Origin: Paludibacteraceae bacterium
Lineage (GTDB): Bacteria > Bacteroidota > Bacteroidia > Bacteroidales > Paludibacteraceae
Assembly (NCBI GenBank): GCA_017542915.1
Contig: JAFXWI010000032.1
Span: 1 to 64,000, forward strand
Length of the DNA stretch: 64,000 bases
Reading direction: 5' to 3'
The notes beneath the pieces are model-generated. The model had not been told where the DNA came from and made no database searches. It saw nothing but the letters and a program-made list of their open reading frames with translations. Positions 52,337 through 61,702 of the stretch are shown here, in pieces (the first letter of the stretch is position 1; each line of letters starts with the position of its first letter). The position numbers and the translations under genes were made by a program.

Positions 52337-54082
52337 ATGAAGATCGTTATTACCGGTGCGGGCATTGTGTCGTCTTTGGGCTTTGGCCAACAAGCGACGC
52401 TTCACGCTTTGCTTCATGAGCAGAGCGGTGTAGCTGCGCCGGTATATCTGCCTACTGCGCATCGGGAACATCCGGTGGGTGAGGTGCAAGCCTCGAATGA
52501 GTCCTTGGCGAACCGTTTGGAAATCACCGAGACCCTTTCCCGCACGGCTCTCTTGGGCGTAGCAGCCGTACGCGAAGCGCTCTCTCAAGCCGATATCCGC
52601 GAACTCAGTCAAACGGCGTTCATCAGTGGTACTACCGTCGGCGGTATGGATCATACGGAGCGGTATTGGAGAGAGAAATCCAATGTCAATTGTCAAATCT
52701 CCATTGTCCAATGCCACACCGCTGGTTCGTCCACCGAGCAGATAGCCCGTCAGGTCGGTACGTTTGCAATGACCGGTACCGTCTCCACAGCGTGCAGCAG
52801 TGCCCTCAATGCTGTCATTGCAGCCTGTAACCTCTTGCGCTCCGGACAGTACCGACAGGTAGTAGCAGGAGGAGCGGAGAGTCTCAGTCTCTTCCATTTC
52901 AACGGTTTCCGGGCTCTGCAGATCCTCTCGGATGAGGTTTGTCGTCCCTTCTCAGCGAACCGAAAAGGACTCAACCTCGGCGAAGGAGCCGCATATGTGG
53001 TCGTGGAGACCGAGGACTCGGCGCTGCAACGCAAAGCACCTATCTTGGCATATATCAACGGGTACGGCAATGCCTGCGATGCGTTCCATCAGACCGCTTC
53101 GTCGGATGATGGCGAAGGAGCATTCCTCGCAATGCAGCAGGCACTCTCGATGGCGCATATCGAACCCGCACAAGTGGATTATATCAATGCTCATGGAACC
53201 GGCACACCCAATAACGACTCCTCGGAGACTGCCGCTATGCGTCGGCTCTTCGGTGAGATAGTTCCGCCTTTCAGTTCTACCAAAGCCTTCACCGGTCATG
53301 CAACTTCTGCCGCAGGAGGTATAGAACTGGTCATCAGTCTCTTGGCTTTGCAGCACGGCTTCATCCCGGCGAACCTCCATTTCCAACAAACAATGGAGAA
53401 CGGTATGATGCCTGTCTGCCAAACGGAGCAAAAGGTCCTCCGAAACGTGCTCTGTAACTCCTTCGGTTTTGGCGGTAACGACAGTTCGCTGCTCCTCGCT
53501 AAAGAGGGACAAGACCTCAGTGCCGCCCTTGAGGACAATACCTATACCGTTCTTGCCGATGTCATTGCCACAGAAGAGGCGGACTACAAACGCTATATAT
53601 CGCCTATGCAGGCACGCCGTCTGTCGCCTATGTTGCGTCAACTGGTCTTTGCAGCATACTCCGCTCTCGAGCAGGCACAAGGCATCGTCCCGGATGCGAT
53701 CATCACCGGTACCGACCTTGGCTGCATCGCTTATTCGGTCGCTTTGCTGAATCAACTGACGGAGGAGGGAGAAGATGCCCTCAGTCCGACGCTTTTCATG
53801 CAATCGACCCACAACACGCCCTCGTCGCTCATCGCGATCCTCACCCGTAACCATGGTTATAACTGCACTTGGTCGCACGGCGCTCACTCGTATGCGCAAG
53901 CCCTGCGTGACGCTCAAACGCAGATCCAACTCGGACTGATTCGTTCAGCCTTGGTACTCGGATTCGAGGAAAACGATGATACGTGGCAAGCTCTTGAGAC
54001 TTCCGCCAACATACACCATGCACAACAAGCTCGTGCAACCCTTATAGTAAATCTCAAATCTCCATTGTCCAATGTCAAATAA
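52337..54082 (+). CDS. Second ketosynthase with a C-terminal half-ketosynthase domain
   Basis: The 581-residue protein has the catalytic Cys in STACSSA near 153, His in NAHGTGT near 286 and His in GHATSAAG near 321. Residues about 400-575 form another PF13723-like domain (RLSPMLRQLVFAAYSALEQA, STHNTPSSLIAILTRNHGYN). It is parallel to the 50354 protein but distinct in sequence. A heptamer array inserts NVNCQISIVQC near residue 117, upstream of the active-site Cys, at a surface loop where relatives are shorter. A second array sharing 21 identical bases encodes the C-terminal LKSPLSNVK. Confidence 0.87.
   Translation: MKIVITGAGIVSSLGFGQQATLHALLHEQSGVAAPVYLPTAHREHPVGEVQASNESLANRLEITETLSRTALLGVAAVREALSQADIRELSQTAFISGTTVGGMDHTERYWREKSNVNCQISIVQCHTAGSSTEQIARQVGTFAMTGTVSTACSSALNAVIAACNLLRSGQYRQVVAGGAESLSLFHFNGFRALQILSDEVCRPFSANRKGLNLGEGAAYVVVETEDSALQRKAPILAYINGYGNACDAFHQTASSDDGEGAFLAMQQALSMAHIEPAQVDYINAHGTGTPNNDSSETAAMRRLFGEIVPPFSSTKAFTGHATSAAGGIELVISLLALQHGFIPANLHFQQTMENGMMPVCQTEQKVLRNVLCNSFGFGGNDSSLLLAKEGQDLSAALEDNTYTVLADVIATEEADYKRYISPMQARRLSPMLRQLVFAAYSALEQAQGIVPDAIITGTDLGCIAYSVALLNQLTEEGEDALSPTLFMQSTHNTPSSLIAILTRNHGYNCTWSHGAHSYAQALRDAQTQIQLGLIRSALVLGFEENDDTWQALETSANIHHAQQARATLIVNLKSPLSNVK
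52682..52716. repeat. Heptamer array in frame in the ketosynthase gene
   Basis: AATGTCA, ATTGTCA, AATCTCC, ATTGTCC and AATGCCA. The central 21 bases recur exactly at 54055-54075, at the end of the same gene. Confidence 0.85.
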
Positions 54083-54084
54083 TC
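54050..54084. repeat. Heptamer array at the ketosynthase/transporter junction
   Basis: AATCTCA, AATCTCC, ATTGTCC, AATGTCA and AATAATC. It supplies the end and stop of the ketosynthase gene and the start codon of the next gene at 54072. Confidence 0.85.
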
Positions 54085-54428
54085 TCATCCTCCTTTCCGT
54101 CATACAAGCGATCTGTCTATCCGCTGGACAAGTCTTGCTGAAAATAGCGATGCAGGCACAACCTGCGTTCTCATGGACGTGGGACTATTTCTCCCGCACG
54201 CTTACCAACTGGTGGCTTTTGGCATGTGGACTCACCTTTACCGGAGCAGGACTCCTGTGGATGTATATACTGCGTCATTACCCTTTCTCGCAGGCTTATC
54301 CCCTCTCCAGTTTGGCATATGTGTTCGGTATGGTGGCAGCGATGTGGATCTTTCACGAGCAGGTCTCGCTCGTCCAGTGGCTTGGTATTTTACTGATCAT
54401 GGCAGGATGTTACTGCGTAGCCAATTGA
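54072..54428 (+). CDS. Small four-helix membrane protein of the EamA/SMR type
   Basis: The 118-residue protein has four predicted helices, with GQVLLKIAM, the FTGAGLLWMYILRHYPFSQAY segment and a QWLGILLIMAGCY ending typical of small DMT-superfamily proteins such as ArnE/ArnF flippases. In this cluster it may flip a lipid-linked intermediate; that is inference. Its first codons lie in a heptamer array, and it overlaps the preceding gene by 11 bp. Confidence 0.75.
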   Translation: MSNNLILLSVIQAICLSAGQVLLKIAMQAQPAFSWTWDYFSRTLTNWWLLACGLTFTGAGLLWMYILRHYPFSQAYPLSSLAYVFGMVAAMWIFHEQVSLVQWLGILLIMAGCYCVAN

Positions 54429-54486
54429 TAAAATGAATAAATGACCAAATAGTAAATGACCAAATAGTAAATGACCCAATGGTAAA
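54429..54486. repeat. Degenerate AAATGACC array before the LolA-like gene
   Basis: AAATGACC and AAATAGT alternate with a 15-bp (8+7) period; the last unit carries the start codon at 54479. The words match those at 43409-43452. Confidence 0.75.
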
Positions 54487-54925
54487 TCTCTTATTGATAA
54501 TAGCTTCCTTCACTGCGCATTTTGTGCAGGACAAGCAATCGGCGCTTTTTACTGAACCGCAGCGCAGCGAAGGAGAACTCGTCTATCGTACGCCCGATTA
54601 CTTGCGGTGGGAATATACCTCTCCGCAACCCCTCGTATGGGAGATTGATGGCGACAAAGGGAACGTGAACAAACAGATCACGGGGCTCTTGATGCTCATC
54701 AAACAGTGCGTCAAAGGGGATTTCGGAGCAGCCGAGAAGAGTTTTACCGTGCAGCAGAACGGTCATTCGGTCGTCCTTACCCCTAAGAAACGCGAACTGC
54801 AACGCCTCTTCCGGCAAATAGAAATAGAACTCAATCCGCAAACCGACATCGCGGACCGTGTGGTGATCCATGAAGCCAACGGCGATGATACCACAATCCG
54901 TTTTTCGCAAGTGACTATGTTATGA
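54479..54925 (+). CDS. LolA-like lipoprotein-carrier-type protein
   Basis: The 148-residue protein keeps the core of LolA-type carriers in aryl polyene clusters: FVQDKQSALFTEPQRSEGEL, then YRTPDYLRWEYTSPQPLVWE and DRVVIHEANGD. Such proteins bind hydrophobic chains in the periplasm and may ferry the polyene lipid to the outer membrane. The signal sequence is very short (MVNLLLIIASFTAHF), and its first codons come from a repeat array, so the original signal peptide may have been shortened. It overlaps the next gene by 4 bp. Confidence 0.75.
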   Translation: MVNLLLIIASFTAHFVQDKQSALFTEPQRSEGELVYRTPDYLRWEYTSPQPLVWEIDGDKGNVNKQITGLLMLIKQCVKGDFGAAEKSFTVQQNGHSVVLTPKKRELQRLFRQIEIELNPQTDIADRVVIHEANGDDTTIRFSQVTML

Positions 54926-56325
54926 TTTGCGCAATAATACCTACATATAACAATGCCTCTACGCTCGGGGATATCGTCCTCCGTACGGCGCAATATATCC
55001 GCGACATCATCGTGGTCGTAGATGGCGCTACGGATACTACTCGTGATGTCCTTCGTGCCATCGAGATTCCCCTTACCATCATCGACCTGCCGCAAAATGG
55101 AGGCAAAGGTCATGCTCTCAAAGCAGGTTTCCGCAAAGCTATCGAAATGGGCTTTACGCATGCTCTCACGATCGATAGTGACGGACAGCATTTCCCCGAA
55201 GACATCCCTGCCTTATTGACAGTCTCGCAACAACAACCGAACTGTTTCATCGTTGGCAGTCGGGATATCCAAGCTGCTAATATGCCGGGCACGAATACTT
55301 TTGCTAATAAATTCAGCAATTTCTGGTTTACCGTGCAGACCGGTATCCGTCTACCGGACACCCAGACAGGTATGCGTATCTATCCCCTCCAACGTCTGCA
55401 CGGTCTGTCGCTGCTCACCTCGCGCTATGAAGCCGAATTAGAGTTACTCGTCTTCGCCGCTTGGTCAAACGAGAAGATCATCCCTGTTCCCGTGCGGGTC
55501 TATTACCCTTCTGCCGAAGAACGCATCTCTCATTTCCGTCCGGCGTATGACTTCACGCGTATCAGCATCCTCAATACCTTCCTCTGTTTCGGGGCACTGC
55601 TGTACGGTCTGCCTCGTCGGTATTGGCGGACTCTCATCTATGGACCTTGGTTCCTGCTCATCTGGGCGCTTACCTTGCTGGTGATAGTGGTGATGATGCT
55701 CTTCCGGGCAAAGGAACAGACCTATCGTCGTTTCTTTAGTGCCTGCTCGTCCCTCTTGATGCATACCTTCCCGGAATCGCCTTTCCGCATACAAGGCAAA
55801 GAAAAAGCCTTGCCGCCCTCGACTCCGGCTATCTATATAGCGAATCATACCTCGCTCTTCGATATACTCTCGATCGTGTCGGGACATCCGAACCTGACCA
55901 TCGTTACGCAAAATTGGGTGTTCTCTAATCCTTTCTTTGCTGCTTTTGCCCACAAGGCGAATTTCCTGCCTGCTACTGCGGGCTTCGAGCAGATGGCGGA
56001 GCAGTACCGTACGGAGGTGGAGAAAGGCACTTCGGTGCTTGTCTTTCCCGAAGGCAGTCGTTCGCGTAATGGTGCGCTGTGCAGATTCCATAGAGGGGCG
56101 TTTTACTTGGCGCAGCAGTTACATGTACCCCTTCAACCCCTTCTCTTGGAGGACACCTTCCGCCTGATGTCGAAAGGAGAGGTGCGTATAGGTGCCGCAC
56201 AACCGACGCTCACCTTCCTCGACCCGATTATGCCCGATGATCCTTTGTACCAACAGACTTATCAGGCGATGTGTTCCCGTGTGCATCAGATGTATATCAA
56301 CCAATTGACCCATTACCAAGCATGA
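54922..56325 (+). CDS. Fusion of a family 2 glycosyltransferase and an acyltransferase
   Basis: Residues 1-220 are a GT-A fold glycosyltransferase (IIPTYNNASTLGDIV, DSDGQHFPED, PDTQTGMRIYP). Two hydrophobic helices lie near 225-260. Residues about 280-467 are a PlsC-type acyltransferase with the HX4D site NHTSLFD near 308 and FPEGSRSR near 374. This fused form is typical of aryl polyene clusters and probably builds the lipid anchor of the polyene at the inner membrane. The next gene overlaps by 4 bp. Confidence 0.88.
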   Translation: MICAIIPTYNNASTLGDIVLRTAQYIRDIIVVVDGATDTTRDVLRAIEIPLTIIDLPQNGGKGHALKAGFRKAIEMGFTHALTIDSDGQHFPEDIPALLTVSQQQPNCFIVGSRDIQAANMPGTNTFANKFSNFWFTVQTGIRLPDTQTGMRIYPLQRLHGLSLLTSRYEAELELLVFAAWSNEKIIPVPVRVYYPSAEERISHFRPAYDFTRISILNTFLCFGALLYGLPRRYWRTLIYGPWFLLIWALTLLVIVVMMLFRAKEQTYRRFFSACSSLLMHTFPESPFRIQGKEKALPPSTPAIYIANHTSLFDILSIVSGHPNLTIVTQNWVFSNPFFAAFAHKANFLPATAGFEQMAEQYRTEVEKGTSVLVFPEGSRSRNGALCRFHRGAFYLAQQLHVPLQPLLLEDTFRLMSKGEVRIGAAQPTLTFLDPIMPDDPLYQQTYQAMCSRVHQMYINQLTHYQA

Positions 56326-57158
56326 GAAGAGCACTACTGTTCATATGGACTTTGCTTTGCGTCTTCGGCGTATGTGCCAAAGAGCGTCTTCCGCAACCGA
56401 TAGAGGGACATAAGCGTCTCTATGCATACCCTGCCGATTCTGCCCTCAATACCGGTACGGCGGTTATCGTCTGCCCTGGAGGCAGTTACTCATGGCTTGA
56501 CATCCCTACCGAAGGCATCGGTGTAGCCCGTTGGTTGCAGTCCCAAGGTATCAACGCCTTTGTGCTTCGTTACAGGGTTGCCACCGTCTATGCGTATATC
56601 TTCTGGTATCGCGCTCTCGGAGTTGGAAACCGCTATCCCAACATGCGGCTCGATGTCGAAGAAGCATTGGAGTACGTCTATACGCATGCTTCCGAATACG
56701 GTATCGATACTGCGCGAATAGGCGTCATGGGCTTCTCTGCCGGAGGACACCTCGCTATGTCGTCTTACCTCTATAACCAAACGCCCTATAAACCGCATTT
56801 CCTTTGTCCCATCTATCCGGTCGTGAGCATGAGTCACAAGGTCTCACATAAACGTTCGCGCAGAGGGGCGTTGGGCGTGTGGCGGCAGTTCAACCGGCAG
56901 TGGAGAGACTCTCTCTCGTTAGAGAAACATATTACCCCGGATTGTCCGCCGGTCTTCCTCGTCAACTGTCAGGATGATCCGGTCGTCAAATACCGTAACT
57001 CCGAATTACTCGATTCAGCGCTGACGGCAAATAACGTGCCGCACCGCTATATACAATACCAAACAGGCGGACACGGCTTCGGGGCGTCCGAGACCAAAGG
57101 TACACCCGAATCCCGCCAATGGAAACAGGAATTTTTACAATGGATACAACACTTATGA
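56322..57158 (+). CDS. Secreted alpha/beta-hydrolase esterase
   Basis: The 278-residue protein has a signal peptide ending VFGVCAKE when started at 56322, the ATGA overlap with the previous stop; a longer frame upstream is unlikely. Catalytic residues are visible: Ser in GFSAGGHLA near 138, Asp in QDDPVV near 217 and His in GGHGFG near 250. The oxyanion segment CPGGSYSW fits the acetyl-xylan esterase-like BD-FAE group. In this operon it may trim an ester of the polyene lipid; the substrate is unknown. An esterase unrelated to the pathway is the alternative. Confidence 0.75.
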   Translation: MRRALLFIWTLLCVFGVCAKERLPQPIEGHKRLYAYPADSALNTGTAVIVCPGGSYSWLDIPTEGIGVARWLQSQGINAFVLRYRVATVYAYIFWYRALGVGNRYPNMRLDVEEALEYVYTHASEYGIDTARIGVMGFSAGGHLAMSSYLYNQTPYKPHFLCPIYPVVSMSHKVSHKRSRRGALGVWRQFNRQWRDSLSLEKHITPDCPPVFLVNCQDDPVVKYRNSELLDSALTANNVPHRYIQYQTGGHGFGASETKGTPESRQWKQEFLQWIQHL

Positions 57159-58468
57159 ACCATTACGATGAGGATATAGAGTTTGCTTCGCCTGCGGAGC
57201 AGAAGCTTTTTCAGGAAGACTTGCTGCGTCAGCAGTTAGCCTATCTGCACGCACATTCGCCCTATTACCAACGGATGTTTGCCGAACATCAGATAGACAT
57301 CGCTTCTATCCGTACGATCGAAGACCTGCAGCGTCTGCCTTTCACTGAGAAGAAAGACCTGCAGCTCTATAACGATGATTTTCTCTGTTGCCCCAAAGAT
57401 CAACTCATTGACTATGTCACCACTTCGGGTACCTTAGGTGAACCGGTGGTCTTCGGTTGTTCCGACCATGACCTCGACCGTCTGGCGTTCAACGAGTACA
57501 AGTCGTTCCGCTGTGCCGGAGTGACGAAGAGCAGTGTGGTGCAACTCATGACGACGCTCGACAAACGTTTCATGGCAGGTATGGCGTACTTCAACGGCTT
57601 ACGTCGCTTAGGGGCGGGTATTATCCGTGTCGGAAACGGCATTCCGGAACTGTAGTGGGACACGATCCTTCGTCTGCAGCCAGACACTATCATGTGCGTG
57701 CCTTCGTTTGTGTTGCGTCTGCTCAGTTATGCACAGCAGAACGGTATCGACTATCGTCATTGCTCTATCAAACGGATCATCGGCATCGGAGAGGGACTGC
57801 GGAACCAAGACCTCTCGCTCAACCTCTTAGGCACCCGTATCCATGACCTCTGGCCCGAAGTGCAGCTCTTCGCTACCTATTCTTCCACTGAGATGTCCGC
57901 TACTTTCTCGGAGTGTACCTACGGCTGCGGCGGTCATGTGCATCCCGAACTGGTGATCGTGGAGATCATCGGCGAAGATAATCGTCCGGTGCCGGACGGT
58001 GAGGTAGGGGAGATTGTTATTACGACTCTCGGTGTAGAAGCGATGCCCTTATTGCGGTTCCGGACAGGAGATGTAGCTGCAAAAATAACCGCTCCTTGTC
58101 GCTGCGGAAGGAATAGTTATAGGCTCACACCTCTTGTGGGACGCAAAAACAACATGCTCAAACTCAAAGGCACCACTATCTATCCTCCGGCTATCAATGA
58201 TGTCCTCGCTAACTGCGATTTCGTGGAGAACTTCGTCGTTGTGGCAAGGCAGTCATCCGCCGGAACGGATGATGTGGTTGTGCGTGTCGGACTCAAACCG
58301 ACGCATCTCACCTTGCCTGCCGAAACGATCATCAAAGACCTCAAGGATCGTTTCCGTGCCCGTCTGCGCGTTGCACCGAACGTGGAGATCCTTCCGGTGG
58401 ATGTTATTCATGCTATCAATTTTCCGGCAAAGAGCCGCAAACCGATTCTTTTTGTGGACGAACGATGA
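57155..58468 (+). pseudogene. Aryl-CoA/ACP ligase interrupted by an in-frame TAG
   Basis: Both halves belong to one adenylate-forming enzyme of the phenylacetate-CoA ligase type. Before the break: the AMP-binding loop TTSGTLGEPV near residue 88 and VVQLMTTLDKRFMAGMAYF. After it: TYSSTEMSATFSEC near 243, TGDVA near 304 and GRKNNMLKLKG near 328. TAG at 57653-57655 splits PEL from WDTILRLQPD with no frame change. A single C-to-T change from CAG would explain it, and Gln would fit there. Other genes here end in TAG, so general recoding is unlikely. It could be a nonsense mutation, a read error, or occasional readthrough; the downstream part could restart at ATG 57692. The gene would activate the aryl starter acid. 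Both ends overlap neighbours by 4 bp. Confidence 0.8.
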
Positions 58469-61263
58469 AAAGACTCATACTCGCCATATATGACTATCTG
58501 CGAACCCGCAACGCCCTCTTCTGGTCGCTGCTGACAGCCCTTGTGTTGATCTGCGGACTGCTCGTCAGCCGTCTTCGCTACAAAGAGGACATCACCGACT
58601 TTCTGCCGCTCTCTTCGGCGCAGCAACAGGCGATGCGTGTCTATCAGGACATCAGCGGAGCCGAGCGTATCGTCATTATCTTCGAGGGCGGCGACACCGA
58701 TACCAAACTGGATGCTATCGACCGCTATGCAGCCTTGCTCCAAGAGCGGGATAGTTCCCTCGCTTCGCTCCTTACTACGCAGATAGATATAGCTCATTAT
58801 CTGGATATCCTTCATCAGGTCTATGAGCAGATCCCTTATTTCCTGACCGACGCCGATTATCGCCGTATGGACTCCCTACTTGCGAGCGGAGACTTCGTTT
58901 CCGGACGTATGGCGGAGAACCAACGGATGATGCAGATGCCTGTCTCCTCGTTCCTGCACCGCACGATAGGAGACGACCCCTTGGGACTCTTCACACCGGT
59001 CATCGCTTCCTTGCAGTCTTTTCAACCCCTCACCGGCGGTTTCTCTTCCTTGGACGGCTATATGCTCTCCGAGGACGAACACCTTGCTTTTGCACTGATG
59101 CAGACACCTTATGGAGCTAATGAGACGAGGCGGAACACGGACTTGGTCAAGCTCCTCAACGAAATCGGACAACAGGTCTCCGAGAACTACCCAGAGCTCT
59201 CAGTCCGTCTGCTCGGAGCACCTGTCATCGCTGTGGAGAACGCCTCGCGCATCAAGAAAGATAGTCTTATCGCTGTCTCACTCGCGGTCGTGCTGATCAT
59301 GGTCGTCCTCTTTTGGACGTTCCGCCGTGAACGCAAAGCGATGCTCTACATCCTTCTGACGGTCGCTTTTGGTCAGATCTTCGGTATGGCGGTGATGAGT
59401 GTGGTATGCCGTGAGGTCAGTCTTATCGTGCTCGGCATAGGGAGTATCATCATCGGTATCGCCGTCAATTATCCGCTGCATATACTCTTTCATCGCCGTT
59501 ATACCACCTCGGTGCGTCAGACGCTCGAAGAGGTTGTCACGCCGCTGGTCATCGGAAATATCACCACCATTGGCGCTTTCCTTACCCTCGTTCCGCTGCA
59601 GGCAGTTGCCCTGCGTGACCTCGGTATCTTCGCTGCCTCTATGCTTGCCGGTACAATCTTGTTCACGATCCTCTTCCTGCCGCGTCTCATGGACTCGTTG
59701 CCCGCTGCCGTTGTGCCCGAGGAGCGAAGCGAAGTAGCGCCCTCCTCGATGTCCCCTGTTCGCCGTTATACGCTCTTGTCGCTGATAGGGGCGGTCACCA
59801 TCGGACTGTTCTTCGCCGGAAGACAGATCACCTTCGATGCCGACATCTCGCATATGAACTACATGACCGAGCAGCAACGTGCGGATTTCGCCTACTTCAC
59901 GGCTTTGGCAGGAGAAACCGCTACGGAGACGGTCTATCTTATGGAACCGCAGTCTCAGGCTACCTGTCCGGACTCGTTGGCGACATACGAAGGTGTGCGC
60001 ACGGTGCTCTCTGCGTGGAGATGGATGCCGGATAGTGCGGAGCAGCAACGCCGTTTGGCGCGATGGACACTCTTCTGTGACCGACACGCGCAATCTCTCT
60101 TGCGGGAGATCAACCGACAGGCATCGACCTACGGTTTCCGACCTGAGACCTTTGCTTCTTTTGCCAATATCCTCACCGCTCCGCGTCAACCGCTGCCGAT
60201 GACGGCTTTTGCTCCCATCGCTGAGAGCATCCTCCAAGGCTATTACATACAGCGCTCGGAGGGCGTTACGCTCATTACACGAGTAGGCGTGGAGAAAGAG
60301 CAGGTAGCGGATTTTGAGAAACAGGTACAAGAGAGGATAGGGGAGAGTAGTCTGGTCTTCGACCTCAAGTCGCTCCACGGCACCATCGCTCGTCAGCTCT
60401 CCGAGAACTTCGATTATATAGGCTATGCATGCTCGCTCTTGGTCTTTTTCTTCTTGGTACTCACGATGCGCAGTTGGAGAGCAGCACTCGTCTCGTTTAT
60501 ACCCATGGCAATCAGCTGGATTTGGATCCTCGGTATCATGCACCTCTTGGGCTTGCAGTTTAATATCGTCAACATCATCTTGGCTACCTTCATCTTCGGA
60601 CAAGGAGACGATTATACCATCTTCGTCGTCGAGGGCTTGCAGTACGAGTACCGGACGGGCAGAAGAATGCTCTCTCGTTATAGAGGAAGCATCGTCCTCT
60701 CGGCGCTGATCATGTTCCTCGGTATTGGTGTGCTCGTCGTAGCACGTCATCCGGCGATGTACTCCCTCGGCGTCGTGACCCTCATCGGTATGTCTGTGGT
60801 CATCCTCACGGCGAACATCATCCCGCCCTTGTTGCGCGAACTGCTTTTCGGACGACCGAATCCGATCTATGCCTTGATCCCTCAACGTCCGTCGATGGTG
60901 ATGATCGACCGTGTGGTGCGTACCGACACCAACGGTATCGTCACTGCCCTTACCGTCCGCAACGATAATATCTTCCTTCGAGATAATACCTTGGAGGAAT
61001 CGGGTCTCATCGAGCATATGGCGCAGACCGCTGCGGCTTTGGCGGGAGTGGAGAACCTGCGCAACAAGACAGCCCCTAAGGTCGGTTTCATCGGAGAGGT
61101 TAAAGCGTTCGAGTGTAACGCCCTGCCGAAGGTCGGAGACACCCTCACCACGACACTCACTACTGTTGCCGAGATGGCAGGAGTCACCCTCGTTGAGGCA
61201 ACAACCTGCTGCGCCGAACAACCGGTAGCTCACGGACAATTGAAAATAGTAATACAAAACTGA
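58465..61263 (+). CDS. MMPL/RND exporter fused to a hotdog dehydratase
   Basis: The 932-residue protein has an N-terminal helix, a large periplasmic loop, a helix bundle near residues 270-420 (LIAVSLAVVLIMVVLFWTF), a second loop and a second helix bundle near 650-800 with the DD-containing GQGDDYTIFVVEG. This is the MMPL layout used for lipid and polyene export. From about residue 803 to the end (YALIPQRPSMVMIDRVVR...EESGLIEHMAQTAAAL) there is a FabA/FabZ-like hotdog domain matching the ApeI-type dehydratase. In well-known aryl polyene clusters these are separate genes, so the fusion would tie double-bond formation to export. It starts in the ligase stop and ends 1 bp before the next gene. 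Confidence 0.87.
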   Translation: MKRLILAIYDYLRTRNALFWSLLTALVLICGLLVSRLRYKEDITDFLPLSSAQQQAMRVYQDISGAERIVIIFEGGDTDTKLDAIDRYAALLQERDSSLASLLTTQIDIAHYLDILHQVYEQIPYFLTDADYRRMDSLLASGDFVSGRMAENQRMMQMPVSSFLHRTIGDDPLGLFTPVIASLQSFQPLTGGFSSLDGYMLSEDEHLAFALMQTPYGANETRRNTDLVKLLNEIGQQVSENYPELSVRLLGAPVIAVENASRIKKDSLIAVSLAVVLIMVVLFWTFRRERKAMLYILLTVAFGQIFGMAVMSVVCREVSLIVLGIGSIIIGIAVNYPLHILFHRRYTTSVRQTLEEVVTPLVIGNITTIGAFLTLVPLQAVALRDLGIFAASMLAGTILFTILFLPRLMDSLPAAVVPEERSEVAPSSMSPVRRYTLLSLIGAVTIGLFFAGRQITFDADISHMNYMTEQQRADFAYFTALAGETATETVYLMEPQSQATCPDSLATYEGVRTVLSAWRWMPDSAEQQRRLARWTLFCDRHAQSLLREINRQASTYGFRPETFASFANILTAPRQPLPMTAFAPIAESILQGYYIQRSEGVTLITRVGVEKEQVADFEKQVQERIGESSLVFDLKSLHGTIARQLSENFDYIGYACSLLVFFFLVLTMRSWRAALVSFIPMAISWIWILGIMHLLGLQFNIVNIILATFIFGQGDDYTIFVVEGLQYEYRTGRRMLSRYRGSIVLSALIMFLGIGVLVVARHPAMYSLGVVTLIGMSVVILTANIIPPLLRELLFGRPNPIYALIPQRPSMVMIDRVVRTDTNGIVTALTVRNDNIFLRDNTLEESGLIEHMAQTAAALAGVENLRNKTAPKVGFIGEVKAFECNALPKVGDTLTTTLTTVAEMAGVTLVEATTCCAEQPVAHGQLKIVIQN

Positions 61264-61264
61264 T

Positions 61265-61702
61265 ATGAACCAACGAATCACGGAAACAGACCTCGTCACG
61301 ACCCTCAGAGTGCGTGTGCGTTTTAGCGAAATGGACGCCCTGCGCATGGTTTGGCACGGCAACTATGTCACCTATCTGGAGGACGCACGCGAGCGATGGG
61401 GCGAAGAACACGGCCTCGCCTATATGGAGATGTACCGAAACGGCTTTGTAGCACCGCTCTATGACCTCCATCTCCAGTATCGGGGTACGGCTGCGATGGG
61501 CGATGAGTTAGAGCTCAAGATCATCTACTGCCGCGCAACGGGAGCCAAAATGGTTTTCCATTATGAGATCACCAACACACGCACCTCGCAACTCATCCTC
61601 ACAGCGGAGAGCATCCAGCTCTTCACCGACCTTGCCGGTGAGTTCTGCCCTGCGTTGCCACCTTTTTACGAACATTGGCTTCAACAACACCAACTGCTAT
61701 GA
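61265..61702 (+). CDS. 4HBT-type thioesterase
   Basis: The 145-residue hotdog protein has the YbgC/4HBT active-site region RFSEMDALRMVWHGNYVTYLEDAR split over two helices, with the catalytic Asp near residue 24. In the cluster it would release or edit acyl chains. It overlaps the following dehydratase gene by 4 bp. Confidence 0.85.
   Translation: MNQRITETDLVTTLRVRVRFSEMDALRMVWHGNYVTYLEDARERWGEEHGLAYMEMYRNGFVAPLYDLHLQYRGTAAMGDELELKIIYCRATGAKMVFHYEITNTRTSQLILTAESIQLFTDLAGEFCPALPPFYEHWLQQHQLL

Noticed and set aside
57653..57655. General TAG recoding in this genome
   Set aside because: The GH105, four-helix-bundle and LpxL-type genes all end in TAG at sensible places.
59278..61362. Long minus-strand frame of 694 codons opposite the exporter
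   Set aside because: Its composition is that of an antisense shadow (rich in Arg, His, Asp and Glu), and the plus-strand exporter is clearly real.
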